A stretch of DNA of 64,000 bases from CAYRML01 sp050942825 (GCA_050942825.1 JBMNOA010000004.1:1-64000), one strand, 5' to 3'; shown: positions 8,055-17,372, counted from the first letter of the stretch. Notes: generated from the sequence alone by a model not told the origin. Numbers and translations: made by a program.

Positions 8055-9166
8055 CTATCTTCCTCCTGATTTGTTATTGATTGTTGTGCTATAATCTCTT
8101 TTACTTTATTGATCAGGGCATCGGCCAGATCATCATTGGCATATTTTCCTATGGCTTGTCCCCGATAAAAAAGCACTCCTTCCCTGGAGCTACCGGCAAT
8201 ACCCAGGTCAGACCCTTTGGCTTCTCCGGGGCCGTTTACCACACAGCCCATCACAGCTATTTTTAAAGGTAGGGAAGGCTTTAAATGCTCCAAGGCTTTT
8301 TCCACCTTTAAAGCAATTCTTTCTACATCTATCATTGTCCTGCCGCAAGTAGGGCAAGAAACAAATTCAAAATTATTTTTACGTAATTTCAATGCTCCCA
8401 ATATTTCTTGGGCCACAAAAACTTCCTCCACCGGATCACCGGTCAAGGAGACTCTAATGGTATCGCCAAGCCCTTGAGACAACAAGATGGCAATAGCGCA
8501 GGCAGAACGTATGCTTCCTTTTTTAACCGTACCAGCCTCCGTCAAACCGATATGAAAAGGATAATCTACTTGATCGGACAACAGGCGATAGGCCTGTATC
8601 ATCAAAGACAAATCGGATGCCTTTAGAGAAATTTTGATATCAGAGAAATTCTCCTTTTCCAGCATGGCTACATGGCGCAAAGCGCTTTCCACCATAGCAC
8701 GGGCAGAAAGACCGTATTTTTGCAAAAATTCCTTTTCCAAAGACCCAGCATTGACTCCTATGCGTATTGGTATGGCAGCCGCTTTAGCCGCCACAGCAAC
8801 TTCCTTGACTTTATATTGGCCGCCGATATTGCCGGGATTAATACGCAAGCCATCAACCCCTGCTTTTATAGCAGATAAAGCCAAACGGTAATCAAAATGA
8901 ATATCGGCAATTATGGGCAGCGAAGAAGCCGATAATATTTGCGGCAATTTTTCGGCTGCCTCCGTATCCGGTACAGCCAGGCGTACTATATCACAGTCGG
9001 CGGCAGCCAGCCTGGCAATTTGCCTGCTGGTAGCCTCCACATCAGCAGTAGGGGTATTGGTCATCGACTGGACAGAGATCGCATTATCACCACCTATTTT
9101 TACATCAGCGACGCTGATAACACGACTCTTTCTTCTGGGGAAGAGATCGTTTTTCATATACATCAT
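8051..9166 (-). CDS. ispG: 4-hydroxy-3-methylbut-2-enyl diphosphate synthase (flavodoxin/ferredoxin)
   Basis: Penultimate step of the MEP (non-mevalonate) isoprenoid pathway, a 4Fe-4S enzyme; 371 aa. The cluster ligands are in CPTCGRT and in MGCVVNGPGEA near the C-terminus; the N-terminal TIM-barrel starts at VGGDNAISVQSM. ATGATG at the start follows AAGGCGG, which overlaps the end of rseP. The protein needs an electron donor; the small ferredoxin at 14195 is a nearby candidate but that is inference. Confidence 0.97.
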   Translation of the reverse strand: MMYMKNDLFPRRKSRVISVADVKIGGDNAISVQSMTNTPTADVEATSRQIARLAAADCDIVRLAVPDTEAAEKLPQILSASSLPIIADIHFDYRLALSAIKAGVDGLRINPGNIGGQYKVKEVAVAAKAAAIPIRIGVNAGSLEKEFLQKYGLSARAMVESALRHVAMLEKENFSDIKISLKASDLSLMIQAYRLLSDQVDYPFHIGLTEAGTVKKGSIRSACAIAILLSQGLGDTIRVSLTGDPVEEVFVAQEILGALKLRKNNFEFVSCPTCGRTMIDVERIALKVEKALEHLKPSLPLKIAVMGCVVNGPGEAKGSDLGIAGSSREGVLFYRGQAIGKYANDDLADALINKVKEIIAQQSITNQEEDR

Positions 9167-9169
9167 TTA

Positions 9170-10186
9170 TTAACCGCCTTCTATCAAGCGTAGTACATCG
9201 CGATAGGTAATAATGACCATCAAGCCGATCAGAAGAGCAAAGCCGATAAAATGGATCATGCCCTCTCTTTCTCTCTTGATCGGTTTGCGCCTTATACCCT
9301 CGACAGCCAAAAATACCAAACGGCTGCCATCTAAGGCAGGTATAGGCAAAAGATTGATTACACCTAAATTGATACTTAAAAAACCTGTCAAGATCAATAG
9401 GTTTTGCCATCCTGTACTTGCCGCCTGGCCAACTATAGTAACCACGCCTACCGGTCCCGCTACATCAAGAGGCATTTGTCCGCTAACCATTTTTATCAGT
9501 GTCAATAAAAGTAATTTGGTCAATTCATAAGATTGACGGAAGCCCAAGGCAATCGATTCACCCAGCCCCCTGGTCTCCATCAGGGGTGAAATGCCCACCA
9601 TCCAGCGGTCACTGGCTTCATCATGATAAGGCTTTATCTTTAAAGGAAGATGTTGACCGTCTCTTAAAACTACTACATTTAGGACTTCTCCCGGCGGTTG
9701 TTCCTGGATAACGGTGACAATATCGTTCCAGGTCTCAGTTTTTTGACCATTTATTTCTACTATAGCATCATTTTCTTTCATACCAGCAACTTGAGCAGCT
9801 TGCCCGGGTACGGTAGAACCAACAATATTGCTGGAGGAAGGCATACCCATCATCATAAAAACAATAATAAAAATTATTATAGCTGCCACAAAATTCATCA
9901 AAGGACCTCCGGCTACCACCAGCATCCTTTGCCAAACTTTTTTTCTATTGAAGGCGCGAGGATCTGCGCTGTCCTCATCCTCACCCATCATCATACAAGC
10001 TCCGCCAATGGGCAAAGCTCTCAGAGTATATTCAGTTTCCTTTCTTTTAAAACCGAACACTTTAGGCCCTAGACCCAAAGAAAATTCATAGACATAGATA
10101 CCGTTGGCTTTGGCCAAAAGATAATGCCCTAATTCATGCGATACAATCAATATTACAAAAATAAATATCGCTATCAATATACCCAA
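9170..10186 (-). CDS. rseP: RIP metalloprotease RseP/RasP (site-2 protease)
   Basis: Intramembrane zinc protease that cleaves anti-sigma factors and signal-peptide remnants; 338 aa. The HELGH zinc motif is in the first transmembrane helix (residues 17-21), a single PDZ domain spans about 110-190 (VEINGQKTETW), and the third metal ligand lies in LLPIPALDGSR; about four transmembrane helices. The start is TTG with GGAGG seven bases upstream, embedded in the end of dxr (3-bp gap). Its position between dxr and ispG is standard. Confidence 0.95.
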   Translation of the reverse strand: MGILIAIFIFVILIVSHELGHYLLAKANGIYVYEFSLGLGPKVFGFKRKETEYTLRALPIGGACMMMGEDEDSADPRAFNRKKVWQRMLVVAGGPLMNFVAAIIIFIIVFMMMGMPSSSNIVGSTVPGQAAQVAGMKENDAIVEINGQKTETWNDIVTVIQEQPPGEVLNVVVLRDGQHLPLKIKPYHDEASDRWMVGISPLMETRGLGESIALGFRQSYELTKLLLLTLIKMVSGQMPLDVAGPVGVVTIVGQAASTGWQNLLILTGFLSINLGVINLLPIPALDGSRLVFLAVEGIRRKPIKREREGMIHFIGFALLIGLMVIITYRDVLRLIEGG

Positions 10187-10189
10187 GTT

Positions 10190-11341
10190 TTAGCCTCCTA
10201 TAATTTTTCTTATTAAATCACGAGCTGTGGCATCAGCCTCCAAGATATCTGCTAGATCTGCTTTATAAGAAGGCTGATGTCTTTCCAACACTATTTCAAT
10301 ATTCTTGCCAATTTGCGCAAAAGATATTTGGTCTCGCAAATAAGCCCTCACCAATTCTTCATTAGCCGCATTCATGGCGGCAGGATAAGTGCCGCCCGCA
10401 TTACCAGCCTGATAAGCTAGTGCCAAACAGGGGAATTTTTGCAGATCCGGCCGCTCAAAAGTCAAACTGCCAATCTGGGCCAAATCAACATTTTGCAAAC
10501 TATTGGCCCTACGCTGTGGATATGTCAAAGCATATTGGATAGGGATACGCATATCTGGCGGCCCCAAATGGGCCAACAGAGACCCATCTTGATATTGTAC
10601 TAAAGAATGTATCACACTTTCTTTGTGGATCACTACCTGAATTTTATCATAAGGCATAGCAAAAAGCCAATGCGCTTCGATCACTTCCAAGCCCTTGTTC
10701 ATTAATGAGGCCGAATCAATAGTAATTTTGGGTCCCATATTCCAAGTTGGGTGCTTTAAAGCGTCCTCGGCTTTAACTTGAGCCAACTTCTCTGCCGGCC
10801 AATCCCTGAAAGGGCCGCCGGAAGCAGTTAAAATCAGATAGTCTATTGCTGATTTATCATCTTTCAGGCACTGGAAGACAGCCGAATGTTCACTATCGAC
10901 GGGTAAAATAGAAACTCCTTTCTGCCGAGCTAAATCCATGACCAAATGGCCGGCAGCTACCAAAACTTCTTTATTGGCCAAAGCAATATTTTTACCGGTC
11001 TTAATAGCGGCAATCACAGGGGCAAGACCGGCAACTCCGGAAATAGCCGCCACTACGGTATCGACTTGTGGCAAAGTCGCTGCAGCTACCAGCCCTTCCT
11101 GCCCTACCACTATCTCTCCCTGATAACCGCTGAGGGCTTCTTTCAATAAAGCATACCTGCTCTCATCAGCGATGGCAACCATAGGCGGATGATATTTTTC
11201 CACCTGTTTTTGCAAAAGCTCAATATTGCTGTGTGCCGCTAAGGCCCCAACAGTAAAGTCAGAGTCAAACCAATCGATAACATCTAAAGTTTGTCTGCCG
11301 ATCGAGCCAGTAGAGCCTAATAGGGCGATATTTTTAGTCAT
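10190..11341 (-). CDS. dxr: 1-deoxy-D-xylulose 5-phosphate reductoisomerase
   Basis: First committed step of the MEP isoprenoid pathway, NADPH-dependent; 383 aa. Seen: N-terminal nucleotide-binding LLGSTGSIGRQTLDVI, metal-binding region with VDSEHSAVFQCL, substrate-loop TWNMGPKITIDSASLMNKG, and the C-terminal helical domain. Operon: follows an AI-2E type permease, precedes rseP and ispG. Confidence 0.97.
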   Translation of the reverse strand: MTKNIALLGSTGSIGRQTLDVIDWFDSDFTVGALAAHSNIELLQKQVEKYHPPMVAIADESRYALLKEALSGYQGEIVVGQEGLVAAATLPQVDTVVAAISGVAGLAPVIAAIKTGKNIALANKEVLVAAGHLVMDLARQKGVSILPVDSEHSAVFQCLKDDKSAIDYLILTASGGPFRDWPAEKLAQVKAEDALKHPTWNMGPKITIDSASLMNKGLEVIEAHWLFAMPYDKIQVVIHKESVIHSLVQYQDGSLLAHLGPPDMRIPIQYALTYPQRRANSLQNVDLAQIGSLTFERPDLQKFPCLALAYQAGNAGGTYPAAMNAANEELVRAYLRDQISFAQIGKNIEIVLERHQPSYKADLADILEADATARDLIRKIIGG

Positions 11342-11362
11342 GCGAGTTTTTTCACATCCAGA

Positions 11363-12466
11363 TCAAGATTTTATATTTATAGGTCCCTTATTAAGTCGGT
11401 AGAAGGCTACGACAATAGCCAATAATATCGGACCAAAGATCAAACCCATAATACCAAAAATTTGCAAACCGACAAAAATAGCAGCCAAAGTAGCCAAAGG
11501 GTGCAATCCTATACGGTCACCGACTAATTTTGGCTCTAAGATATTGCGCACAGCCACCAGGATAATATAAAAGATTATCAAACCAAAGCCCAACCAGGTA
11601 TTACCGATGATAAAGCAATAAATAATCCAAGGAATAATCAAAAATCCTGCACCTAGTAAAGGCAATGCATCCAACATGCCGGTCAATAAACCAATAGCCA
11701 AAGCACCTTCTACCTGCAGAATATAATAGAAAACTATACATATACAGGTAGAAATGGTAGACAAGATAATCTGCGATCTGGCATAACCGCCGATAATCTT
11801 TTCCAAAGAATCATAAGCAAGGGACACTTGGTTTTTTTTTGCGGCAGGGGTGATTTTAAATAATAATTTGCGCAGCAAATCTTCGTCGCGGCTGAAAAAG
11901 AAGGTGGCAACAAAAACAATGAGTATAAATAAAAATATCGTGGGTGTATTTTGCAAAAAACCCAGCAAGGAGATGAAAAATCCCTCCAGCATCTGATTGA
12001 CAAATTTTCCACCGACGGAGAATATTTTTTCGATATCTATGAAACCATGAGGAGAGGCATGAAGCTTTAAAGAAATATCATTAATAAGTAGTGATAATCT
12101 TTCTATGCCATCTTGTAAAATCAGCAAATTATCTGATATATTGCTTATCTCAAAAACAATACGCGTAATCACAATATAACAAACCCAAAACAATAAAAAA
12201 ACCAAAACGGCCATCATGAGCAAAACAGAAGCTGCTTTGGGCATATGTAATCTATATGTAAGATATTCCACCACAGGCCTGGTGATAATGGATATTATCC
12301 AAGCGATGATAAAGGGAGTGAATATGATAAGTAAAAAAGTGAGAATCTTTTCTAAAACAGGTAATAAATAATTGTAGGAAATTATGATCAATACTATTAT
12401 CAGAAGGATGATCAGTACTTTTAGAAGAAGTTTTATCAAAGACTCCTGATCCATATTCTTGAGCAT
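11363..12466 (-). CDS. AI-2E family transporter (membrane permease)
   Basis: Polytopic membrane protein of 367 aa with about seven or eight hydrophobic helices. The C-terminal half has family features such as LVGDRIGLHPLATLAAIFVG and ILEPKL. Members export autoinducer-2, sodium or unknown solutes; the substrate cannot be told from sequence. It sits between cdsA and dxr, which are usually adjacent in Firmicutes, so it is an insertion into the uppS-cdsA-dxr-rseP-ispG-proS operon. Start ATG with a modest AAGAG site 36 bp after cdsA. Confidence 0.85.
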   Translation of the reverse strand: MLKNMDQESLIKLLLKVLIILLIIVLIIISYNYLLPVLEKILTFLLIIFTPFIIAWIISIITRPVVEYLTYRLHMPKAASVLLMMAVLVFLLFWVCYIVITRIVFEISNISDNLLILQDGIERLSLLINDISLKLHASPHGFIDIEKIFSVGGKFVNQMLEGFFISLLGFLQNTPTIFLFILIVFVATFFFSRDEDLLRKLLFKITPAAKKNQVSLAYDSLEKIIGGYARSQIILSTISTCICIVFYYILQVEGALAIGLLTGMLDALPLLGAGFLIIPWIIYCFIIGNTWLGFGLIIFYIILVAVRNILEPKLVGDRIGLHPLATLAAIFVGLQIFGIMGLIFGPILLAIVVAFYRLNKGPINIKS

Positions 12467-12501
12467 ATCAATCTCTTTTCTTCTGGCAGTCCTGCTAAAA
12501 A

Positions 12502-13284
12502 CTAAGCCGCAAACAGAAGAAGAAAATAAACAAAAGGAGCTACAAATAATATACTGTCAAAACGGTCCAAAGCCCCCCCATGGCCGGGGAAAAGGTTGCC
12601 CGAATCCTTGATGCCGGCCCAGCGTTTGATCAAAGATTCCCACAGATCTCCGAACTGACCGGCCACAGAACCTATTATGGCCAACAACACCACATGATAC
12701 CATAAGAGATCCATAAGCAAAAATCCATAAATAACAGTAATTATAGTAGCCGAGATTATGCCGCCTATAGCACCTGCTATAGTTTTATTGGGGCTGATGG
12801 TGGGCGCCAATTTCTTTTTGCCAAAAGTACGGCCAAAGAAATAAGCTCCTACATCAGTAGCCCAAGTAATCAAAAAGGCTAAAAACAAAATGTTGAAATC
12901 AGCGGCCGATAAACGTAAAAGCAGGACAAAACCAAAACCTAATCCTATATAAATAATACCGCCAAAATGCAACATTATGCCTGTAAAATTAATTTGTTTT
13001 ATCATCATGGTCCACAAGATCAGCAAAACCAAAATAATCATCAGGATCAAGCCCAAAAAGGCCCAAGCCTCATAGCCAACAGCTACCATAATGGCGATAC
13101 CTGCCGCTATGAGCAAGGGATAAGGCGCCTCAAGGACTCTTATTTCAACCATGCGTCCATATTCAAACAGGCTTGCTGCGACCAAAAACCCTAAACCCAG
13201 CATCAAGGGTATGCCGCCCCAATAAATCAAAAACAAGAGAATCGGTACATAAATGGCCGCTGTAATTATCCTCGTTTTTAGCAT
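12502..13284 (-). CDS. cdsA: Phosphatidate cytidylyltransferase
   Basis: Makes CDP-diacylglycerol for phospholipid synthesis; 260 aa integral membrane protein with about seven or eight helices. The family signature near the C-terminus is intact: SLIKRWAGIKDSG followed by PGHGGALDRFDS. Start ATG with AAAGGAG. It follows uppS by 18 bp, the normal arrangement. Confidence 0.95.
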   Translation of the reverse strand: MLKTRIITAAIYVPILLFLIYWGGIPLMLGLGFLVAASLFEYGRMVEIRVLEAPYPLLIAAGIAIMVAVGYEAWAFLGLILMIILVLLILWTMMIKQINFTGIMLHFGGIIYIGLGFGFVLLLRLSAADFNILFLAFLITWATDVGAYFFGRTFGKKKLAPTISPNKTIAGAIGGIISATIITVIYGFLLMDLLWYHVVLLAIIGSVAGQFGDLWESLIKRWAGIKDSGNLFPGHGGALDRFDSILFVAPFVYFLLLFAA

Positions 13285-13302
13285 AAAATCTCCTTTGTAG
13301 CG

Positions 13303-14091
13303 CTATATCCCGCCAAAGCGACGATTACGTTTTTGATATTCCAAAATAGCCTTTAGCAATTCCTCGGGGGTAAAATCAGGCCACAGTATATCTGTATAAT
13401 AAAATTCGGCATATGCCAATTGCCATAGCAGGAAATTACTGATACGCAATTCACCGGATGGACGGATTAATAGATCAGGATCAGGTATATCGGCAGTATA
13501 AAGCCGCTCTGCCAGTGAGTTTTCATCAATCTCAGCAACAGAGAGCTTGCCGGCCAGTACATCCTCAGCCAAAGTACGGGCGGCATGGGCGATCTCTTTT
13601 CTAGAACCATAATTAACAGCTAAACAAAAAGTCAGACCGGTATTATCGGCCGTCCTTTTCATGGCAGTGATAAATTCTTTTTTGACCCTCTCCGGCAAAA
13701 GATCCAGCTCACCAATAGCTTTGACCTTGACATTTTTTTCATGCATAGCCAAAAGCTCTTTTCTCAGATATTCAATAAATAAATTCATGATAAAGCTGAT
13801 TTCGGCTGTGGGCCTTTTCCAATTTTCTGTTGAGAAGGCAAAGACGGTAACAATCTTGATACCCATGTCATCACAAATTTCGATGATGTGGCGCAAAGCC
13901 TCCGCCCCATAGCGATGACCCATAGGACGCGGCAGATGCCTTTCCTTAGCCCAGCGCCCATTACCATCCATAATAATTGCAATATGCTGGGGTAAATTAT
14001 CAGGATCGATAGCAGCCAGCAATTGTTCTTTTTTTGGTGTATTGACCAAGAAAGCCTTATTATCATTAGAGGCTTTTCTGAAAATATTCAC
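13303..14091 (-). CDS. uppS: Undecaprenyl diphosphate synthase (isoprenyl transferase)
   Basis: Cis-prenyltransferase making the C55 lipid carrier for cell-wall synthesis; 262 aa. Conserved regions: IIMDGNGRWAKERHLPR (catalytic Asp and substrate-binding Arg), TVFAFSTENWKRP, and the C-terminal DLLIRPSGELRISNFLLW. The start is GTG with GAGGAG ten bases upstream; the N-terminus has about 35 residues before the catalytic Asp segment, slightly longer than usual. First gene after the ferredoxin terminator. Confidence 0.96.
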   Translation of the reverse strand: MNIFRKASNDNKAFLVNTPKKEQLLAAIDPDNLPQHIAIIMDGNGRWAKERHLPRPMGHRYGAEALRHIIEICDDMGIKIVTVFAFSTENWKRPTAEISFIMNLFIEYLRKELLAMHEKNVKVKAIGELDLLPERVKKEFITAMKRTADNTGLTFCLAVNYGSRKEIAHAARTLAEDVLAGKLSVAEIDENSLAERLYTADIPDPDLLIRPSGELRISNFLLWQLAYAEFYYTDILWPDFTPEELLKAILEYQKRNRRFGGI

Positions 14092-14142
14092 AAAGTCATG
14101 CTCCTCTGTTATTATTATTTTTTATTATCTCATACTTTATCT

Positions 14143-14181
14143 AAAAAATCAAAGGCCTTCTCAAAAAGAGAAGGCCTTTGA
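14143..14181 (-). terminator. Strong intrinsic terminator after the small ferredoxin
   Basis: A perfect 14-bp stem (14149-14162 with 14168-14181, loop of five A) is followed on the minus strand by TTTTTT. It lies 14 bp beyond the ferredoxin stop and closes the rpsB-tsf-pyrH-frr-ferredoxin unit; uppS starts a new one. Confidence 0.93.
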
Positions 14182-14194
14182 TGTATGTCTTTGA

Positions 14195-14362
14195 TTATGA
14201 TTCAACAATCGCATTTACAGGGCAGCAATCAACACAAGCACCACATTCGGTACAAGAATCAGCGGAGATGCTGTAAATGTCACCTTCTTGAATAGCTCCT
14301 GACGGACATTCTGCCAAGCAGCTACCACAAGCCAAACATTCTTCAGTAATCGAATATGCCAT
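14195..14362 (-). CDS. 2[4Fe-4S] ferredoxin (small, orphan)
   Basis: A 55-aa clostridial-type ferredoxin that short-ORF filters would miss. Two complete C-x2-C-x2-C-x3-C cluster motifs are visible: CLACGSCLAEC (residues 9-19) and CTECGACVDCC (37-47), the first followed by P and the second by P (CCPVNAI). Low-potential electron carrier of the cytoplasm. Start ATG with a very strong GGAGGGAGGTG site; a short hairpin (CCTTAAA/TTTAAGG) lies immediately upstream. It sits between frr and uppS. Possible clients in the window are IspG and the NuoE/NuoF/GltD complex, by inference only. Confidence 0.93.
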   Translation of the reverse strand: MAYSITEECLACGSCLAECPSGAIQEGDIYSISADSCTECGACVDCCPVNAIVES

Positions 14363-14436
14363 TAATATACACCTCCCTCCTTAAACTATTTTAAGGAAAG
14401 TTTATTTTGGATCATATAATTATCTAGTGCTTAATT

Positions 14437-14994
14437 CTATATCTCCATAATCTCTTTTTCTTTTTGTTCTAAGATTTCCTCTAGCTTTTTGATACTTTTA
14501 TTGGTGATTTTCTGAATTTCGTCCAGGCCGCGTACGCTTTCATCTTCAGAAACGCTTTTGGATTTCTCCAAATCTTTGATCATATCATTAAGGTCTCTTC
14601 TAATATTGCGTATGGCAACTTTAGCTTCTTCGGTTTTTTTGTTACACACTTTAACCAATTCTTTACGCCGCTCTTCCGTTAGTGGAGGAATATTGATCCT
14701 AATCACTGAGCCGTCGCTATGAGGCGTAAGTCCTAAATCTGATTTCAGTATGGCTTTTTCAATAATGGGAACGGTATTTTTATCCCAGGGCTGGATAAGA
14801 ATAAGACGTGGTTCCGGACAAGAAATGTTGGAAGTTTGATTAATCGCGGTAGGTGTACCATAATAATCTACCAAAACTTTATCTAATATGGCAGGATTAG
14901 CTCTGCCGGCGCGCAAAGAGGAAAATTCTTTGGACAAAACCTGGGCAACCTTATCCATTCTCACTTGAGCATCAGACAAAACATCTTTAATCAT
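14437..14994 (-). CDS. frr: Ribosome recycling factor
   Basis: Splits post-termination ribosomes with EF-G; 185 aa. Typical features: N-terminal LSDAQVRMDKVAQVLSKEF, then LRAGRANPAILDKVLVDYYG and the C-terminal helical bundle with RKELVKVCNKKTEEAKVAIR. The true start is the ATG after GGAGGTG (protein MIKDVLSD); a GTG nine bases earlier is inside the ribosome site. It overlaps the pyrH stop by 8 bp. Confidence 0.97.
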   Translation of the reverse strand: MIKDVLSDAQVRMDKVAQVLSKEFSSLRAGRANPAILDKVLVDYYGTPTAINQTSNISCPEPRLILIQPWDKNTVPIIEKAILKSDLGLTPHSDGSVIRINIPPLTEERRKELVKVCNKKTEEAKVAIRNIRRDLNDMIKDLEKSKSVSEDESVRGLDEIQKITNKSIKKLEEILEQKEKEIMEI

Positions 14995-15712
14995 CAACTT
15001 CACCTCCTAAATATGTGCCTATTCCTTTGTCCATTACGACATTAAAAATATTATTAGGCCGCGTAATATCAAAAACAACGATCGGAATAGCATTATCCTT
15101 ACATAAAGAAGCAGCTGTAGAATCCATAACCTGCAATTCTAAATTAAGAACTTCCATATAAGTGAGATTATCAAATTTTTTTGCGTTGGGATTCTTATTG
15201 GGGTCGCTATCATATACACCATCAACTTTTTTAGCCATCAAAATAATTTCGGCTTCTATTTCAGCGGCACGCAAGGCAGCGGTAGTATCGGTAGAAAAAT
15301 ACGGGCTGCCTGTCCCGGCAGCAAAAATAACTACTCTGCCCTTTTCCAAATGTCTGATAGCGCGGCGACGTATATATGGCTCGGCCACGGCTCTCATCTC
15401 AATAGCTGACTGAACTCTCGTGACGACATCCAATTTTTCCAAAGCATCTTGAAGAGCCAAAGAATTAATTACCGTAGCGAGCATCCCCATATAATCAGCT
15501 GTGGAGCGATCCATCCCTTTGGAACTGCCGGAAATACCTCTCCAGATATTGCCTCCGCCCACTACAATTGCTACTTGTATACCTAAACGATTAAGATCTT
15601 TGACTTGAGATGCAATTGCATTAAGAGTTTTTTGCTCAAGACCATAGCCCATATCACCGGCTAAGGATTCGCCGCTGATTTTTAGTACCAACCTTTTATA
15701 TTTGGGCTGCAA
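14987..15712 (-). CDS. pyrH: Uridylate kinase
   Basis: Phosphorylates UMP to UDP in pyrimidine synthesis; hexameric amino-acid-kinase fold. About 241 aa from the TTG that gives QPKYKRLVLKISGESLAG, matching the N-terminus of homologues; a GTG nine bases upstream (15721) is only two bases from GGAG and is less likely. Conserved: VVGGGNIWRG, DRSTADYMGMLATVIN, and the C-terminal VVFDITRPNNI. Lies between tsf and frr. Confidence 0.96.
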   Translation of the reverse strand: MQPKYKRLVLKISGESLAGDMGYGLEQKTLNAIASQVKDLNRLGIQVAIVVGGGNIWRGISGSSKGMDRSTADYMGMLATVINSLALQDALEKLDVVTRVQSAIEMRAVAEPYIRRRAIRHLEKGRVVIFAAGTGSPYFSTDTTAALRAAEIEAEIILMAKKVDGVYDSDPNKNPNAKKFDNLTYMEVLNLELQVMDSTAASLCKDNAIPIVVFDITRPNNIFNVVMDKGIGTYLGGEVDD

Positions 15713-15756
15713 AACGATCACCGCTCCTTTTTGTAGATTATTGATTGTATACCATT

Positions 15757-15786
15757 AGGAATTTCTGCATAGCAGAGGAAATTCCT
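15757..15786 (-). other. Stem-loop between tsf and pyrH
   Basis: AGGAATTT and AAATTCCT with an inner TCTGC/GCAGA and 3-nt loop form a long hairpin 45 bp upstream of pyrH. No T run follows, so it is more likely an mRNA processing or stability element than a terminator. Confidence 0.5.
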
Positions 15787-15844
15787 CCATTAAAAAAGGA
15801 TTATTTATTGGAATTTTTTTCGTTTTTTATTTTTTAGCTTGCGG

Positions 15845-16495
15845 CTATTGGCATTGGCTCATAGCTGCTACTTCTTCGGCTAAATTGCTTTGTTTTTTCT
15901 CGATGCCTTCACCGACTTGGAAACGGGCAAAACGGCGAATGGAAATATTCTCACCAATAACGGCTATTTTCTCAGTTAAAACTTGCTGAATAGTTTTGTC
16001 GGTGTCCTTGATGAAAGGTTGTTCTAAAAGGCAAACTTCTTTGTAATATTTTTCTATGCGTCCTTCCACCATTTTTTCGGCAATATTTTCCGGTTTGCCT
16101 TCGTTCATGGCTTGAGATTTTAAAATTTCTCTTTCTTTTTGGATATTTTCCGCTGGCACTTCTTCGCGGCTGACATATGCGGGATTAGAAGCAGCGATCT
16201 GCATGGCTATATCACGACATAATTCTTTATATTCAGGAGTTTTGGCCACAAAATCTGTTTCGCAATTTACTTCTACCAAAACACCTATTTTTCCCGCTCC
16301 ATGGATATATGCTTCCACCAGACCTTCGGCAGCAATACGGCCGGATTTTTTAGCGGCGGAGGCCAGACCTTTTTCTCTCAAATAGTCGATAGCTTTTTCT
16401 ATATCAGCGTTACATTCAGTTAAGGCTTTTTTGCAGTCCATCATGCCTGCACCCGTTCTTTCTCTTAATTCTTTTACCATAGCAGCACTAACCAT
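15845..16495 (-). CDS. tsf: Elongation factor Ts (short type)
   Basis: Guanine-nucleotide exchange factor for EF-Tu; 216 aa, the compact form that lacks part of the second core subdomain found in the roughly 280-aa enterobacterial protein. Seen: N-terminal UBA-like domain KELRERTGAGMMDCKKAL and the core VNCETDFVAKTPEYKELCRDIA. Start ATG with AAGGAGG. It follows rpsB after a stem-loop. Confidence 0.97.
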   Translation of the reverse strand: MVSAAMVKELRERTGAGMMDCKKALTECNADIEKAIDYLREKGLASAAKKSGRIAAEGLVEAYIHGAGKIGVLVEVNCETDFVAKTPEYKELCRDIAMQIAASNPAYVSREEVPAENIQKEREILKSQAMNEGKPENIAEKMVEGRIEKYYKEVCLLEQPFIKDTDKTIQQVLTEKIAVIGENISIRRFARFQVGEGIEKKQSNLAEEVAAMSQCQ

Positions 16496-16539
16496 TTATA
16501 AAAAACCTCCTTAAACTTAAATTATTTAATTTTAGCTTA

Positions 16540-16567
16540 AAGGCAGGGATATCTTCATCCCTGCCTT
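16540..16567 (-). terminator. Attenuating stem-loop between rpsB and tsf
   Basis: A perfect 11-bp stem (AAGGCAGGGAT / ATCCCTGCCTT, 6-nt loop) follows rpsB by 8 bp. Only TTT follows on the minus strand, so it probably gives partial termination and sets more S2 than EF-Ts. Confidence 0.65.
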
Positions 16568-16574
16568 ATAATTT

Positions 16575-17345
16575 TTAGACTTCTGCGGCTGGGGTTTCTG
16601 CCGGGACGTCTTTGCTGACTGCATCATTATCTGCAGTAGCTTCCACAGCTGCCGCCATAGATTGGCCTTGGTTGGCCTCAATGATAGCATCGGCCATTTT
16701 AGCAGATAATAACTTCACCGCACGAATAGCATCATCATTGCCGGGAATGACATAATCAATCTCATCGGGATCACAATTTGTGTCAACAATGGCCACGATA
16801 GGTATTCCTAAACGACGCGCCTCCGCAACGGCAATTTTTTCTTTTCTAGGATCAACAATGAAAAGTGCACCGGGCAATTTCTTCATGTCCTTGATGCCAC
16901 CCAAAAAGCGTTCTAACTTATCTTTTTCAGCCCGTAATTTAGATACTTCTTTTTTGGGCAATAACTCAAAAGTGCCATCTTCTTCCATTTTTTCCAATTG
17001 ACGTAAATAATCTATACGTTTTTGGATGGTATGGAAATTGGTCAGCATACCGCCCAACCAACGTTCATTAACATAATACATATTAGATCTGATGGCTTCT
17101 TCTTTGATGGAATCTTGAGCTTGTTTTTTGGTACCCACAAAAAGCACGCTTTTACCTTCTTCGGCTACAGAGCGGATAAAATTATAAGCTTCCTCCACTT
17201 TGCGAACAGTTTTTTGCAGGTCAATGATATAAATGCCATTACGTTCAGTAAAGATGTACTTGCTCATTTTAGGGTTCCAGCGACGGGTTTGGTGACCGAA
17301 ATGCACACCGGCCTCCAACAATTGTTTCATAGAAATAACATCCAT
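16575..17345 (-). CDS. rpsB: 30S ribosomal protein S2
   Basis: 256 aa. Conserved: MKQLLEAGVHFGHQTRRWNPKM at the N-terminus, NERWLGGMLTNFHTIQKRI, and PIVAIVDTNCDPDEIDYVIPGNDDAIR. The C-terminus has an Ala/Glu-rich tail. Start ATG with AGGAGG eight bases upstream; an earlier in-frame codon at 17378 lies inside the leader helix. Strong promoter and a folded leader precede it. Confidence 0.98.
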   Translation of the reverse strand: MDVISMKQLLEAGVHFGHQTRRWNPKMSKYIFTERNGIYIIDLQKTVRKVEEAYNFIRSVAEEGKSVLFVGTKKQAQDSIKEEAIRSNMYYVNERWLGGMLTNFHTIQKRIDYLRQLEKMEEDGTFELLPKKEVSKLRAEKDKLERFLGGIKDMKKLPGALFIVDPRKEKIAVAEARRLGIPIVAIVDTNCDPDEIDYVIPGNDDAIRAVKLLSAKMADAIIEANQGQSMAAAVEATADNDAVSKDVPAETPAAEV

Positions 17346-17372
17346 TTTTACTTCCTCCTTTTGTTTTACCAC

